DNA of 64,000 nucleotides from Actinomycetes bacterium (lineage in GTDB: Bacteria > Actinomycetota > Actinomycetes > Propionibacteriales > Propionibacteriaceae): contig JAEZVO010000081.1 in NCBI GenBank assembly GCA_023443125.1, positions 13,347-77,346 on the forward strand, in the 5' to 3' direction. The position numbers and the translations under genes were made by a program. A model generated the notes under the pieces. It made no database searches. It was not told the origin of the DNA and saw only the letters and a list, made by a program, of their open reading frames with translations. Positions 26,183 to 34,505 of this stretch are shown here, piece by piece (positions within the stretch are counted from its first letter, which is position 1; each line of letters starts with the position of its first letter).

Positions 26183-27102
26183 GCGTGTTCCTCATTCCGG
26201 ACACCTTCGACGGGGAACGCGTCGATGTTGTTGCGGCTCGGATCAGTGGCTACAGCAGGTCAAAGATTGAAACCATGTTGCAAGCCGGCGGTCTCACGCT
26301 GGACGGTGCGACTGTGGTGAAGGGTTCGCAGCGGGTGACGGCAGGCGCCATGTTGGAAGTGGTCGACGAGGCTGCGCCCGCCCCGCTCAGCGTCGAGCCA
26401 CGCGTTGCGGAGGGCTTACGCATCCTTCACGAGGACGCGGACATTGTCGTGGTGGACAAGCCCGTCGGTGTGGCGGCACACCCGAGCCTTGGTTGGGAAG
26501 GGCCGAGCGTGGTCGAACACCTGCTGCACGTCGGCGTGCCGATTGCCACCTCAGGTGCGGCGGAGCGGCAGGGCATTGTGCAGCGCCTCGATGTTGGCAC
26601 GTCGGGCGTCATGGTCGTCGCGAAAAGTGAACACGCCTACAGCGTGCTAAAGCAAGCGTTTCGGGACAGGACAGTGGAGAAGGTGTACCACGCGCTCGTG
26701 CAGGGACATCCGGATCCTTTCCAAGGCACGATCGAGGCCCCGATCGGACGTCACCCCGGCCACGATTGGAAGATGGCTGTGGTGGACGGCGGACGTCATG
26801 CCATCACGCACTACGACACGCTGGAGGCACACCGTCGAGCCACCCTTGTGCGAGTGCATCTTGAGACGGGCAGGACGCATCAGATCCGCGTGCACATGGC
26901 CGCGATCGGTCACCCGTGCGCTGGCGATCCCTTGTACGGCGCAGACCCCACGCTGGCGGAGACGCTGGGGCTGCAGCGGCAGTGGCTGCACGCCGTCGAG
27001 CTGGGATTCATCCACCCGGGCACGGGCGAACCCGTTCGGTTCTGTTCTGAGTATCCCGACGATTTGCGCGCAGCGCTCGAATACGTACGCACTGACGTCT
27101 GA
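26179..27102 (+). CDS. RluD-family 23S rRNA pseudouridine synthase
   Basis: A 307-residue protein with an N-terminal S4 RNA-binding domain (GERVDVVAARISGYSRSKIETML) and a pseudouridine synthase domain. The catalytic Asp is in QRLDVGTSGVMVVAKS, where the usual HRLD is QRLD, and there is the GRTHQIRVHMAAIGHP signature. RluD-type enzymes modify large-subunit rRNA; the exact target cannot be read from sequence. The ATG overlaps the lspA stop. Confidence 0.92.
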   Translation: MSVFLIPDTFDGERVDVVAARISGYSRSKIETMLQAGGLTLDGATVVKGSQRVTAGAMLEVVDEAAPAPLSVEPRVAEGLRILHEDADIVVVDKPVGVAAHPSLGWEGPSVVEHLLHVGVPIATSGAAERQGIVQRLDVGTSGVMVVAKSEHAYSVLKQAFRDRTVEKVYHALVQGHPDPFQGTIEAPIGRHPGHDWKMAVVDGGRHAITHYDTLEAHRRATLVRVHLETGRTHQIRVHMAAIGHPCAGDPLYGADPTLAETLGLQRQWLHAVELGFIHPGTGEPVRFCSEYPDDLRAALEYVRTDV

Positions 27103-27182
27103 TTTGCGTGGACGATCGTGCAGCGATCTGTCCGATACGTGCCACAACTCGACGCCCCCTCCGGTTCGCGCCAAGTCTCTAG

Positions 27183-27188
27183 TAGGGT
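27183..27188 (+). promoter_or_regulatory. -10 hexamer for a leaderless pyk transcript
   Basis: TAGGGT ends 7 bases before the GTG start of pyk and no Shine-Dalgarno sequence precedes it. This places the transcription start at or next to the start codon. No good -35 is visible. Confidence 0.45.
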
Positions 27189-27195
27189 TGGGTCC

Positions 27196-28620
27196 GTGCG
27201 TAGAGCAAAGATTGTATGTACCCTCGGCCCAGCAACTGAATCCGTTGATCGCCTTGTGGAGCTCATCCAGGCGGGCATGAACGTCGCCCGTTTGAACATG
27301 AGCCACGGCGATTACACTGAACACTTCACCCGCCTGCAAAACGTCCGCGAGGCAGCCCAGATCACCGGGCAGACCGTCGGCGTATTTGCGGATTTGCAGG
27401 GCCCGAAGATTCGGCTCGGCAAGTTCGAGAGCGACGAACCGTATCCGCTCGCGAATGGCGACCAATTCACCATCACCACCGACGACATCGTCGGCACCAA
27501 GGACCGCGTGTCCACCACCTACAAGGGGCTGCCTGGCGATGTGAAGCCAGGAGATTCCCTCCTCATCGACGACGGCAAGGTCGGCCTGCGCGTCAAGGAA
27601 GTGACCGGCAACGACATCGTCACCGAAGTGACAGTCGAAGGCCCTGTGTCCAACAACAAGGGCATCAACGTTCCCGGCGCGGCCGTCTCCGTACCGGCGC
27701 TATCCGAGAAGGATGAGCATGACCTGCGCTGGGCGCTCCAGCACGGCGTCGACATGATCGCCTTGTCGTTCGTGCGTTCTGGCGACGACATCAAGCGCGT
27801 GCACGAAATCATGGACGAGGAAGGTCGCCGCACCCCGGTGATCGCCAAGCTCGAGAAGCCGCAGGCCATCGAGAACCTGCCGGCCATCATCGACTCGTTC
27901 GACGCGTTCATGGTTGCCCGTGGCGACCTGGGTGTCGAGCTTCCGCTTGAGGACGTCCCGCTGGTGCAGAAGCAGATCATCCGCGCCGCACGCAAGTGGG
28001 CGAAGCCGGTGATCGTCGCCACCCAGATGCTCGACTCCATGATCGCCAACCCCCGCCCGACGCGTGCGGAGGCATCCGACGTCGCCAACGCCATCCTCGA
28101 CGGCGCCGACGCGGTGATGCTCTCCGGCGAGACCTCCGTCGGCGAATACCCGGTGCTCACCGTCGCCACTATGGCTCGCATCGTCGAGACCACGGAGAAG
28201 GAAGGCCACTCGGAGATCCACCACATCGACTGGGATCCGCACACCACTGGTGGCATCCTGGCCAAGGCTGCGGCGGAAGTCGCCGAGCGTCTCAATGCTC
28301 GCTACCTCGTCGCCTTCACGAAGTCGGGTGACACCGGACGTCGTCTGTCGCGTCTGCGTTCGCCCATCCCGATGCTCGTGTTCTCCCCGGAAGAGGCCAC
28401 ACGTCAGCAGATGACACTCTCGTGGGGCGTCGACACGGTCGTCACCCCGCATTTCGAGGCGCAGGAGGAGATGGTCGAATCGCTCGACAACTACCTGCGT
28501 AGCCACGGCATGGTCGAGGTTGGCGAGCGCGTTGTGATTCTTTCTGGCCTGCCGATGGGCGTCGTGGGTAAAACCAACAACCTGCGCGTCCACCGCTTCA
28601 AGGATCTCGACGAGCACTGA
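27196..28620 (+). CDS. pyk: Pyruvate kinase
   Basis: A 474-residue pyruvate kinase converting phosphoenolpyruvate and ADP to pyruvate and ATP, the last step of glycolysis. It opens RRAKIVCTLGPATES, has NMSHG, the active-site signature VIAKLEKPQAIENL (catalytic Lys), MVARGDLGVE and the C-terminal allosteric domain. GTG 27196 is chosen because homologues begin at this point; the frame is open another 78 bases upstream. A strong hairpin terminator follows. Confidence 0.97.
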   Translation: MRRAKIVCTLGPATESVDRLVELIQAGMNVARLNMSHGDYTEHFTRLQNVREAAQITGQTVGVFADLQGPKIRLGKFESDEPYPLANGDQFTITTDDIVGTKDRVSTTYKGLPGDVKPGDSLLIDDGKVGLRVKEVTGNDIVTEVTVEGPVSNNKGINVPGAAVSVPALSEKDEHDLRWALQHGVDMIALSFVRSGDDIKRVHEIMDEEGRRTPVIAKLEKPQAIENLPAIIDSFDAFMVARGDLGVELPLEDVPLVQKQIIRAARKWAKPVIVATQMLDSMIANPRPTRAEASDVANAILDGADAVMLSGETSVGEYPVLTVATMARIVETTEKEGHSEIHHIDWDPHTTGGILAKAAAEVAERLNARYLVAFTKSGDTGRRLSRLRSPIPMLVFSPEEATRQQMTLSWGVDTVVTPHFEAQEEMVESLDNYLRSHGMVEVGERVVILSGLPMGVVGKTNNLRVHRFKDLDEH

Positions 28621-28636
28621 CAGATACGAAACGAAC

Positions 28637-28682
28637 GGTGGGTGGTCGCGCGAGAGATGTCACGCGGCCACCCACCATTTTG
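28637..28682 (+). terminator. Terminator after pyk
   Basis: GGTGGGTGGTCGCG (28637-28650) pairs with CGCGGCCACCCACC (28663-28676) over 14 bp with one T-G pair and a 12-base loop, followed by ATTTTGTG. It may also end the convergent tRNA-Leu transcript. Confidence 0.85.
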
Positions 28683-28689
28683 TGTGCGG

Positions 28690-28772
28690 TACCCGGCAGG
28701 GGATTCGAACCCCTACGGCCTTGCGGCCACTCGATTTTGAGTCGAGCGCGTCTACCATTCCGCCACCCGGGC
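28690..28772 (-). tRNA. tRNA-Leu (anticodon CAA)
   Basis: Reading the minus strand, the 7-base acceptor strand GCCCGGG is followed by a D arm with GGTAGACGC. The anticodon stem-loop is CTCGA-CTCAAAA-TCGAG (anticodon CAA). The long class II variable arm TGGCCGCAAGGCCG and a T arm with TTCGAAT complete it. The 3' acceptor strand GCCGGGT gives a G-G mismatch at the 7:66 pair; the other six pairs form, including G1:U72. After discriminator A the genome reads CCG, so CCA is not fully encoded. Confidence 0.95.
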
Positions 28773-28884
28773 TAGCAAGGGAACATTGTGCCATACCGAG
28801 GGCAGTTGATGCGATCCGAGCAGAGTTTGGCGGATCGCAGTACGATATCTCAGAATCACCGTTGCGGAGCAAGTGAGGAAGCTG

Positions 28885-29475
28885 ATGACTGAAGAGAAGA
28901 AGAAGCCAACCGTGCTGGTGGCTGAGGACGAGGCACTGATTCGCCTCGACCTGGTGGAACTCCTCACCGAGGAAGGCTACGAGGTCACCGGCCAGGCTAG
29001 CGACGGTGAAGAAGCCATCGAGTTGGCGCGTGAGCTACAGCCTGATCTCATCATTATGGACGTGAAGATGCCCAAACTCGACGGCATCTCGGCCGCCGAA
29101 ACCATCGCAGAGGAGCGCATCGCTCCCATCGTGATGCTGACCGCCTTCAGCCAACGCGATCTCGTCGAACGAGCCCGCGACGCCGGTGCGATGGCGTACG
29201 TCGTGAAGCCCTTCGATGCCTCCGACGTGGTCCCAGCCATTGAGCTCGCTTTGGGGCGTTTCCAAGAGATCAAGGCCATCGAGGACGAACTGGCGTCGCT
29301 CGAAGAGCGTTTTGAATCTCGCAAGATTATCGATCAGGCCAAGGGCATTTTGCAGCAAGATTTGGGCCTCACCGAACCAGAAGCGTTCCGGTGGATTCAG
29401 AAAACCGCTATGGATCTGCGCAAGTCGATGCGTGACGTCGCCGAGGGCGTCATCAACCACAACAAGCGCAAGTAA
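28885..29475 (+). CDS. pdtaR: ANTAR-domain response regulator (PdtaR-like)
   Basis: A 196-residue protein: an N-terminal receiver domain with the acidic pocket AEDE, phospho-acceptor Asp59 (LIIMDVKMP), the Thr in MLTAFS and the Lys in VVKPFD. A coiled-coil linker leads to an ANTAR RNA-binding domain (about residues 125-190, RKIIDQAKGILQQDLGLTEPEAFRWIQ). It should act by RNA binding and antitermination, paired with a PdtaS-type histidine kinase not in this window. ATG 28885 is preferred because AGGA lies 5 bases upstream; GTG 28873 is the alternative. Confidence 0.92.
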   Translation: MTEEKKKPTVLVAEDEALIRLDLVELLTEEGYEVTGQASDGEEAIELARELQPDLIIMDVKMPKLDGISAAETIAEERIAPIVMLTAFSQRDLVERARDAGAMAYVVKPFDASDVVPAIELALGRFQEIKAIEDELASLEERFESRKIIDQAKGILQQDLGLTEPEAFRWIQKTAMDLRKSMRDVAEGVINHNKRK

Positions 29476-29481
29476 CAGCCC

Positions 29482-29886
29482 TCACCGGGGTTCGACCAAC
29501 TGACAGGTGAGCTGACCAACCGCGGTCATCCGCCCGGCGTCATCTCGAACCTCCGCCCGGTACACGGCGACGGTGCGTCCAAGACGGACGGCCGTCGCCG
29601 TCGCTGTTACTGCGCCTGCCGTCACGCCCTCCAGGTGCGTGACGTGGAGATCGACGCCTACCGCCACCTTGCCCATCGTCCGGGCGTGTGCGATAGCCGC
29701 GATCGACGCCGCAGACTCGACAAGGGCGCCCGTGGCGCCACCGTGCAACAGGCCCAAGGGCTGCTGGTTGCCCTCCACCGGCATGCGTGCAATCACCCGG
29801 TCGGGTGCGAGTTCGAGCAGCGTGATGCCGAGCTTGGCATCGAGCGGGCTGGTGAGTTCCGCGGCCCATTCGGGAATATTCGACAT
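29482..29886 (-). CDS. PaaI-type hotdog-fold thioesterase
   Basis: A 134-residue hotdog-fold protein with the PaaI/YbdB-type core GLLHGGATGALVESAASIAA and a strand-rich C terminus. Such enzymes hydrolyse acyl- or aryl-CoA thioesters; the substrate cannot be told from sequence. ATG 29886 follows GGCAGGG; an upstream in-frame ATG at 29907 would add seven residues. It converges on pdtaR with six bases between the stops. Confidence 0.85.
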   Translation of the reverse strand: MSNIPEWAAELTSPLDAKLGITLLELAPDRVIARMPVEGNQQPLGLLHGGATGALVESAASIAAIAHARTMGKVAVGVDLHVTHLEGVTAGAVTATATAVRLGRTVAVYRAEVRDDAGRMTAVGQLTCQLVEPR

Positions 29887-29945
29887 GGGGTAACCCTGCC
29901 ACAGCATGACGAGGCATGTGGGGGATCAGTTCGTGGCTCGGAACG

Positions 29946-30836
29946 TCAGCGCATCATGCGGGCAGCTTCGATGCCGGCCTGAAAACGGCTCGACGAACCC
30001 AGCTCCTGCATCAAGTTGGAGACGTGGCGGCGAAACTGCCGCTCCGACATGCCCAGCTTGCGGGCGGAGACCGCGTCGGTATTGCCTTCGGAGAGCATCT
30101 CGATCACCGTGTCGCGAGAGAGCTCCTGGAGCTTGCGCCCGGCCTGGAACGTCGCTGCCGCGTAATCGCGTACGTCGAGCATGCCTGCGAGCACCTGGTC
30201 AGGGAGGATGAGAGCCAGCCCGACGCCCTCCCAAGCAATGAGCGGCACGTCGACGTGCTGGGCCGAACGAATCTCGGCACCCAGGCTGGCCACGGCGTCG
30301 CAACACCGCTGACCTTCCGCGGAAGTCAGCAGGCTCTTCGCAACGAGAAGGTTGGTTGCGAGCCCTTGGCGTGCTGCATGTTTAGCAGCCTCCAGGTAAT
30401 GGCTGTACACCTGCGCGGCGAGTGGTTCGGGCGCCGGCGGCAACAGGAGCGTGAGCCTGGTCGCAGTGCGCGCGAAGTTGGCCGCGATCTGCACGAACTC
30501 CGACGGGGTATGCAGCGCCCGCGTGCCGTGCCCGGCACACGCGTTGTGCACGAGCAGCCAAGCGTCGACGACTGGGGAACTGGGCATTGCCTCGCTCACC
30601 GCATCTGGCGTGCCCGCAGTGAGCGCGAGCTGGCTGCCATCGGAGGTGGTAGCGATCTCTAACACGCCAATGTGCGTGAGCCGCTTGATGTGGGGAGTCA
30701 GGTCGCAGACACCGATTGCGAGGTCAATGGCGAGCGAGCCCAGCGTCACAGGAGGCGCGATAATCGCCTGTTCGAGGATGCTGAGTTCGATGTCGGGTTC
30801 CATGATGCGGTTGAATCTAGCCTTCTCAGGGTTCAT
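29946..30836 (-). CDS. LuxR-type helix-turn-helix transcriptional regulator
   Basis: A 296-residue protein. The N-terminal ~50 residues resemble a TrmB-type winged helix (ILEQAIIAPPVTLGSLAIDL). The middle shows a phospholipase-D-like alpha/beta pattern without catalytic motifs. The C-terminal ~60 residues form a LuxR-like HTH (LSRDTVIEMLSEGNTDAVSARKLGMS and ERQFRRHV). The architecture is common in actinobacteria, where ligands are mostly unknown. No ribosome site precedes ATG 30836. It is divergent from the NUDIX gene, with only 45 bases between starts, so it may control that promoter. Confidence 0.78.
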   Translation of the reverse strand: MNPEKARFNRIMEPDIELSILEQAIIAPPVTLGSLAIDLAIGVCDLTPHIKRLTHIGVLEIATTSDGSQLALTAGTPDAVSEAMPSSPVVDAWLLVHNACAGHGTRALHTPSEFVQIAANFARTATRLTLLLPPAPEPLAAQVYSHYLEAAKHAARQGLATNLLVAKSLLTSAEGQRCCDAVASLGAEIRSAQHVDVPLIAWEGVGLALILPDQVLAGMLDVRDYAAATFQAGRKLQELSRDTVIEMLSEGNTDAVSARKLGMSERQFRRHVSNLMQELGSSSRFQAGIEAARMMR

Positions 30837-30852
30837 TTCAGCTAGCTACGAT
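30823..30852 (+). promoter_or_regulatory. Promoter for the NUDIX-xerD transcript
   Basis: TTCTCA (30823-30828) and TACGAT (30847-30852) with an 18-base spacer. The predicted start near 30859 gives a ~23-nt leader carrying GGGAG before GTG 30882. The -35 lies inside the divergent regulator gene. Confidence 0.45.
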
Positions 30853-30881
30853 GGAACCTCGAGGCGAACGATGGGAGCAAC

Positions 30882-31502
30882 GTGATCGAAGATCGACGTC
30901 AACAGTGGCCGGTGCAGTCACGCGAAGTGCTCGCCGAGGGGCGGGTGATGAGCTTCGTCGAAGAGGTCATCGAGACCCCATCGGGAGACACGATGGTGCG
31001 CCAATTCACCACCCATCCAGGTGCGGTCGCCATCGTCGCATGGGATGAGGAGCGCGACGAGATCGCGGTACTCAGGCAATACCGCCACCCCGTCGGCATG
31101 GAGCTCGTCGAGATTCCCGCCGGTCTGCTCGACGTGCCTGGTGAACCATGGCACGAAGCCGCCGCACGTGAGCTGGCAGAGGAAGCTCAGCTGCAGGCTG
31201 CGAGGTGGGACGTGCTCATCGACATGGTCACGACGCCGGGTGGTTGCCAAGAATCGTTGCGCATCTTCCTGGCGCGCGAACTCTCGCCGGCTGCACGACC
31301 CGAGGGCTTTGTCCTCGAAGGCGAGGAGCTGGAGATGTCGGTGGGGCGCGCCCCTAGAGCCGAGCTCGTCGACGCCGCGTTGGCGGGTCGATGCCAATCG
31401 CCGACGCTGGTGGCGGGCATCCTGGCGCTGGAAACTGCCCGCTTGTCCGGGCGCATCGATGCGCTGCGCGACGTCGACGCACCCTGGGCGATTCGCGAAT
31501 GA
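30882..31502 (+). CDS. ADP-ribose pyrophosphatase-type NUDIX hydrolase
   Basis: A 206-residue NUDIX protein. The catalytic box is GLLDVPGEPWHEAAAREL followed by AEEAQL, keeping the REL-x-EE metal ligands, with Gln where the final Gly normally sits. The preceding RQYRHPVGMELVEIPAG and the following TTPGGCQESLRIFL are typical of ADP-ribose hydrolases, which split ADP-ribose to AMP and ribose 5-phosphate. The GTG start has GGGAG close upstream. The stop overlaps xerD in ATGA. Confidence 0.9.
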   Translation: MIEDRRQQWPVQSREVLAEGRVMSFVEEVIETPSGDTMVRQFTTHPGAVAIVAWDEERDEIAVLRQYRHPVGMELVEIPAGLLDVPGEPWHEAAARELAEEAQLQAARWDVLIDMVTTPGGCQESLRIFLARELSPAARPEGFVLEGEELEMSVGRAPRAELVDAALAGRCQSPTLVAGILALETARLSGRIDALRDVDAPWAIRE

Positions 31503-32410
31503 CGTCCGTGCAGGCTGCTGTCGACGACTTCCTCGCGCACATCCGCGTGGAGCGAGGATTGTCGACGAACACCGTCGCCGCCTACCGCCGCGACCTCGCC
31601 AATTACGTCGATTTCCTCGGCCGCCGTGGGATCGACGACGTGGACGAAGTGACGCCCACTGACGTCTCCGAGTTCGTGCGGGAGCGCTCGCAGGCGGTGG
31701 CGAAGTCATCCGTCGCGCGCGGCTTGGTGAGCGTACGCAACTTTCACAGCTTCGCGCAGGCGGAAGGCGCGACGCGCGACAACCCCGCGAAGGAGATCTC
31801 GCCGCCGAAACTTGAATCGCGCCTCCCGAAGGCGCTCACCGTCGACGAGGTCACTCGGCTACTCGCTGCTCCCGACATCACGGAGCCCATTGGCGTCAGG
31901 GATGCAGCGTTGCTGGAGTTGCTCTACTCGACGGGTGCCCGCGTGAGCGAGGTCTGCAATCTCGACATCGACGACGTGGCGCCCCTGCTGCGTGACCCGG
32001 AGCTGGGGCTGCGGCTCGTCGGTAAAGGCAACAAGGAACGCATCGTGCCGCTCGGCAGCTACGCCAGGAAGGCACTCGACGCCTACCTCGTGCGCTCGCG
32101 CCCAGGGCTCGCGCAGAGAGCAACGCAGGCGGACCACGCATTGTTCCTGAACCAGCGGGGCAGGCGTCTCAGCCGCCAGAGCGTCTGGGCGGTGATGCAG
32201 GATGCGGCGCAGAAGGCAGGGCTGACCACGGAGGTGTCTCCACACTCCCTGCGCCATTCCTTCGCGACGCATCTCCTGGCGGGCGGGGCGGACTTGCGCG
32301 TGGTGCAAGAGCTGCTGGGGCACTCGTCGGTGGCGACCACGCAGATCTACACGCTCGTGACAGTCGAGCAACTCCGCGAGGTGCACACCGCCGCACACCC
32401 GCGTGCCTAG
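31499..32410 (+). CDS. xerD: Site-specific tyrosine recombinase XerD
   Basis: A 303-residue tyrosine recombinase with an N-terminal SAM-like DNA-binding domain (LAHIRVERGLSTNTVAAYRRDL). All catalytic residues are present: Arg148 (STGARVSEV), His249 and Arg252 (HSLRHSFATHLL), His275 (LGHSSVATTQIYT) and Tyr284. With XerC it resolves chromosome dimers at dif. The start overlaps the NUDIX stop; the position upstream of parA-scpAB is the usual actinobacterial xerD locus, so it is not a phage integrase. Confidence 0.95.
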   Translation: MTSVQAAVDDFLAHIRVERGLSTNTVAAYRRDLANYVDFLGRRGIDDVDEVTPTDVSEFVRERSQAVAKSSVARGLVSVRNFHSFAQAEGATRDNPAKEISPPKLESRLPKALTVDEVTRLLAAPDITEPIGVRDAALLELLYSTGARVSEVCNLDIDDVAPLLRDPELGLRLVGKGNKERIVPLGSYARKALDAYLVRSRPGLAQRATQADHALFLNQRGRRLSRQSVWAVMQDAAQKAGLTTEVSPHSLRHSFATHLLAGGADLRVVQELLGHSSVATTQIYTLVTVEQLREVHTAAHPRA

Positions 32411-32475
32411 AGCGAGTACGCTCGATGCGTAAGTGGGTAAGATGTCGACAAATGCACGCCCGGAAGGAGAACGCC

Positions 32476-33345
32476 TTGGCTGAGGAATCGTTGTTCGACG
32501 GGGAGATCGGCCCGACGGGTCGGCCCCTGCCAGATTTTCCCGAGCCTGAGCCGGTGGGCGATGGGCCGAAGCGTGCAACCATCATCGCCCTCACCAACCA
32601 AAAAGGCGGGGTAGGGAAGACCACCACGACGATCAACCTCGGCGCGTGCCTCGTCGAGACGGGGCGCAAGGTGCTGCTGGTTGATTTCGACCCGCAGGGC
32701 TCGCTGTCGGTCGGTCTCGGCATCAACCCGCACACGCTCGAGCGCTCCATATACAACCTGCTGCTCAGCCGCGAGTTCTCGCCCGAGGAAGTCATTACCG
32801 AATCCTCCACGCCGGGGCTGGACATTCTGCCCGCCAACATCGATCTCTCAGCGGCGGAAGTGCAGCTGGTGAGCGAGGTCGCCCGCGAGCAGACCCTCCA
32901 GCGCGTGCTCAACAAGCTGCGTAGCCAGTACGACTACATCCTCATCGACTGCGCACCGAGCCTCGGATTGCTGACCATCAACGCGCTCACGGCGAGCGAT
33001 TGGGTCATCATGCCGCTCGAGCTCGAGTTTTTTGCCCTGCGCGGTATCGCACTGCTCACGGACACCATCGACAAGGTGCAAGACCGCCTCAACCCGGATC
33101 TCAAGGTGCTCGGCCTGCTCGGCACCATGTACGACTCGCGTACGCTGCACGCCCGCGAGGTGCTGGAGCGCATCGTCGAAGCCTTCGGCGACAAGGTGTT
33201 CCACACCGTCATTAAGCGCACCGTGCGCTTCCCAGAAACTACCGTCGCGGGCGAGCCCATCACGTCGTATGCGTCGTCGTCGCCGGGTGCGCAGGCGTAT
33301 CGTCAGCTCGCCCGTGAGGTACTGCTGAGGGTGCGGCATGGCTAA
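32476..33345 (+). CDS. parA: ParA family ATPase (segregation)
   Basis: A 289-residue deviant Walker ATPase: QKGGVGKTTTTINLGA (Walker A with the signature Lys), VDFDPQGS (A'), and YDYILIDCAPSLGLLTINAL (Walker B). The start is TTG 32476, placed 7 bases after AAGGAG; in-frame ATGs at 32425 and 32452 lack ribosome sites. This is the second parA type of actinobacteria, located beside scpA-scpB rather than beside parB and the origin. It overlaps the next gene by 8 bases. It probably positions the SMC-ScpAB complex or DNA, which is inference from context. Confidence 0.9.
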   Translation: MAEESLFDGEIGPTGRPLPDFPEPEPVGDGPKRATIIALTNQKGGVGKTTTTINLGACLVETGRKVLLVDFDPQGSLSVGLGINPHTLERSIYNLLLSREFSPEEVITESSTPGLDILPANIDLSAAEVQLVSEVAREQTLQRVLNKLRSQYDYILIDCAPSLGLLTINALTASDWVIMPLELEFFALRGIALLTDTIDKVQDRLNPDLKVLGLLGTMYDSRTLHAREVLERIVEAFGDKVFHTVIKRTVRFPETTVAGEPITSYASSSPGAQAYRQLAREVLLRVRHG

Positions 33346-33679
33346 GCGAGTATCGCTGCCGGGCGCCTCGGAGCTGTTTCGAGCCACCGACTCGGCACCC
33401 GACATACCGAGCGCCCCGGAACCGGCAGCCGTCGAACGGCGCGACGAACGCCCGGGGCGGCCCACGTCGTCGGGGAGGGTGAAGCACGACCACAAGATCA
33501 CGGTGTACTTCTCTGAGCAGGAGTTACTCGCCCTCGAGGACGCCAATCTCGAGCTCCGCCGCCAGCACAGCATCCGCGTAGACCGCGGGCGTCTCGTGCG
33601 CGCCGCGGTGGCGCTGGCGCTCCGCGACATGTACGAGGACGGAGCCGACTCCACGCTGGTCCAAGAGCTCCGTGGGTAA
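33338..33679 (+). CDS. Small conserved protein, putative ribbon-helix-helix DNA-binding protein
   Basis: A 113-residue basic protein. The N-terminal half is Pro/Arg-rich and probably disordered (RVSLPGASELFR is a conserved-looking opening). The C-terminal half reads KITVYFSEQELLALEDANLE and then HSIRVDRGRLVRAAVALALRDM. A strand followed by two helices with RxxLVRAAV resembles a ribbon-helix-helix fold. It sits between parA and scpA, overlapping both by 8 bases, so equimolar expression with them is likely. By analogy with ParA partner proteins it could be the centromere-binding or ATPase-stimulating partner. I do not recognise a named family. Confidence 0.72.
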   Translation: MAKRVSLPGASELFRATDSAPDIPSAPEPAAVERRDERPGRPTSSGRVKHDHKITVYFSEQELLALEDANLELRRQHSIRVDRGRLVRAAVALALRDMYEDGADSTLVQELRG

Positions 33680-34505
33680 GCGTCGCTCCCACGCGAAGCC
33701 GCCCGAACATCACGAGCAGGTGGCCGGGTTCAGCGTCCACCTGACGAACTTTGAGGGCCCTTTTGACCTGCTGCTGCAGCTCATCGCCAGGCGCGAGATG
33801 GACGTCACCGAGGTAGCGTTGAGTAAGGTCACCGACGAGTTCATCGCCCATGTGCGCGAGGGCGACTGGGACTTGGAGCTCACCAGCTCGTTCCTCGTGG
33901 TGGCAGCCACGCTGCTCGACCTCAAGTGCGCCCGCCTGCTGCCGGGCACGGAAGCCGAAGACCCGGAGGACATCGCCGCGTTGGAAGCCCGCGACCTGCT
34001 CTTCTCCAGGCTCCTGCAGTATCGCGCGTTCAAACAGCTCGCCGCCTGGATCGAGGAGACGACCGACGCAGCCAGCCACCGTTACTACCGGCCAGGTGGT
34101 TTGGAAGAGCGCTTCGTCGCCGTGCTGCCGGAAGTGGAGCTCCACGCCACAGCCGAGGAGATCGCGCAGCTCGCCGCCATGTCGATGGCGCCCAAGGAAG
34201 TACCGACGGTCACCCTCACCCATCTGCACCAAGCGACGGTGAGTCTCACCGAGCAGGTGCAGCTCGTCGGGGCCCGACTGCGTCGCGAGGGTGCAGCCAC
34301 ATTCCGTTCCCTGGTGGAGGGAGAGGATCGGCTCGTCACCGTCGTCAGGTTCCTGGCCATTTTGGAGCTCTTTCGCCACCAGCAAGTCTCGTTCGAGCAG
34401 CTCAACCCTCTCGGCGAACTCAGCATCCGGTGGACGGCGGGCGACGAGGCAGCCGTCGACGTGGCGGACGAATACGAAGCACAACCTGAATTGGAGGACC
34501 AGTGA
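33672..34505 (+). CDS. scpA: Segregation and condensation protein ScpA (kleisin)
   Basis: A 277-residue kleisin bridging the SMC heads. The N-terminal motif FSVHLTNFEGPFDLLLQLIARREMDVTEVAL is characteristic; a middle acidic linker and a C-terminal winged helix (AILELFRHQQVSFEQ) follow. The GTG start overlaps the preceding gene by 8 bases and the stop overlaps scpB (GTGA). SMC itself is not in the window. Confidence 0.95.
   Translation: MGKRRSHAKPPEHHEQVAGFSVHLTNFEGPFDLLLQLIARREMDVTEVALSKVTDEFIAHVREGDWDLELTSSFLVVAATLLDLKCARLLPGTEAEDPEDIAALEARDLLFSRLLQYRAFKQLAAWIEETTDAASHRYYRPGGLEERFVAVLPEVELHATAEEIAQLAAMSMAPKEVPTVTLTHLHQATVSLTEQVQLVGARLRREGAATFRSLVEGEDRLVTVVRFLAILELFRHQQVSFEQLNPLGELSIRWTAGDEAAVDVADEYEAQPELEDQ

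Noticed and set aside
31499..32410. Phage or island integrase
   Set aside because: The protein has XerD length and sequence, overlaps a NUDIX gene and precedes parA-scpAB, the normal xerD setting; no attachment sites or phage genes are nearby.
32425..32475. ATG starts upstream of TTG for parA
   Set aside because: Neither ATG has a ribosome site, while AAGGAG lies seven bases before TTG 32476.
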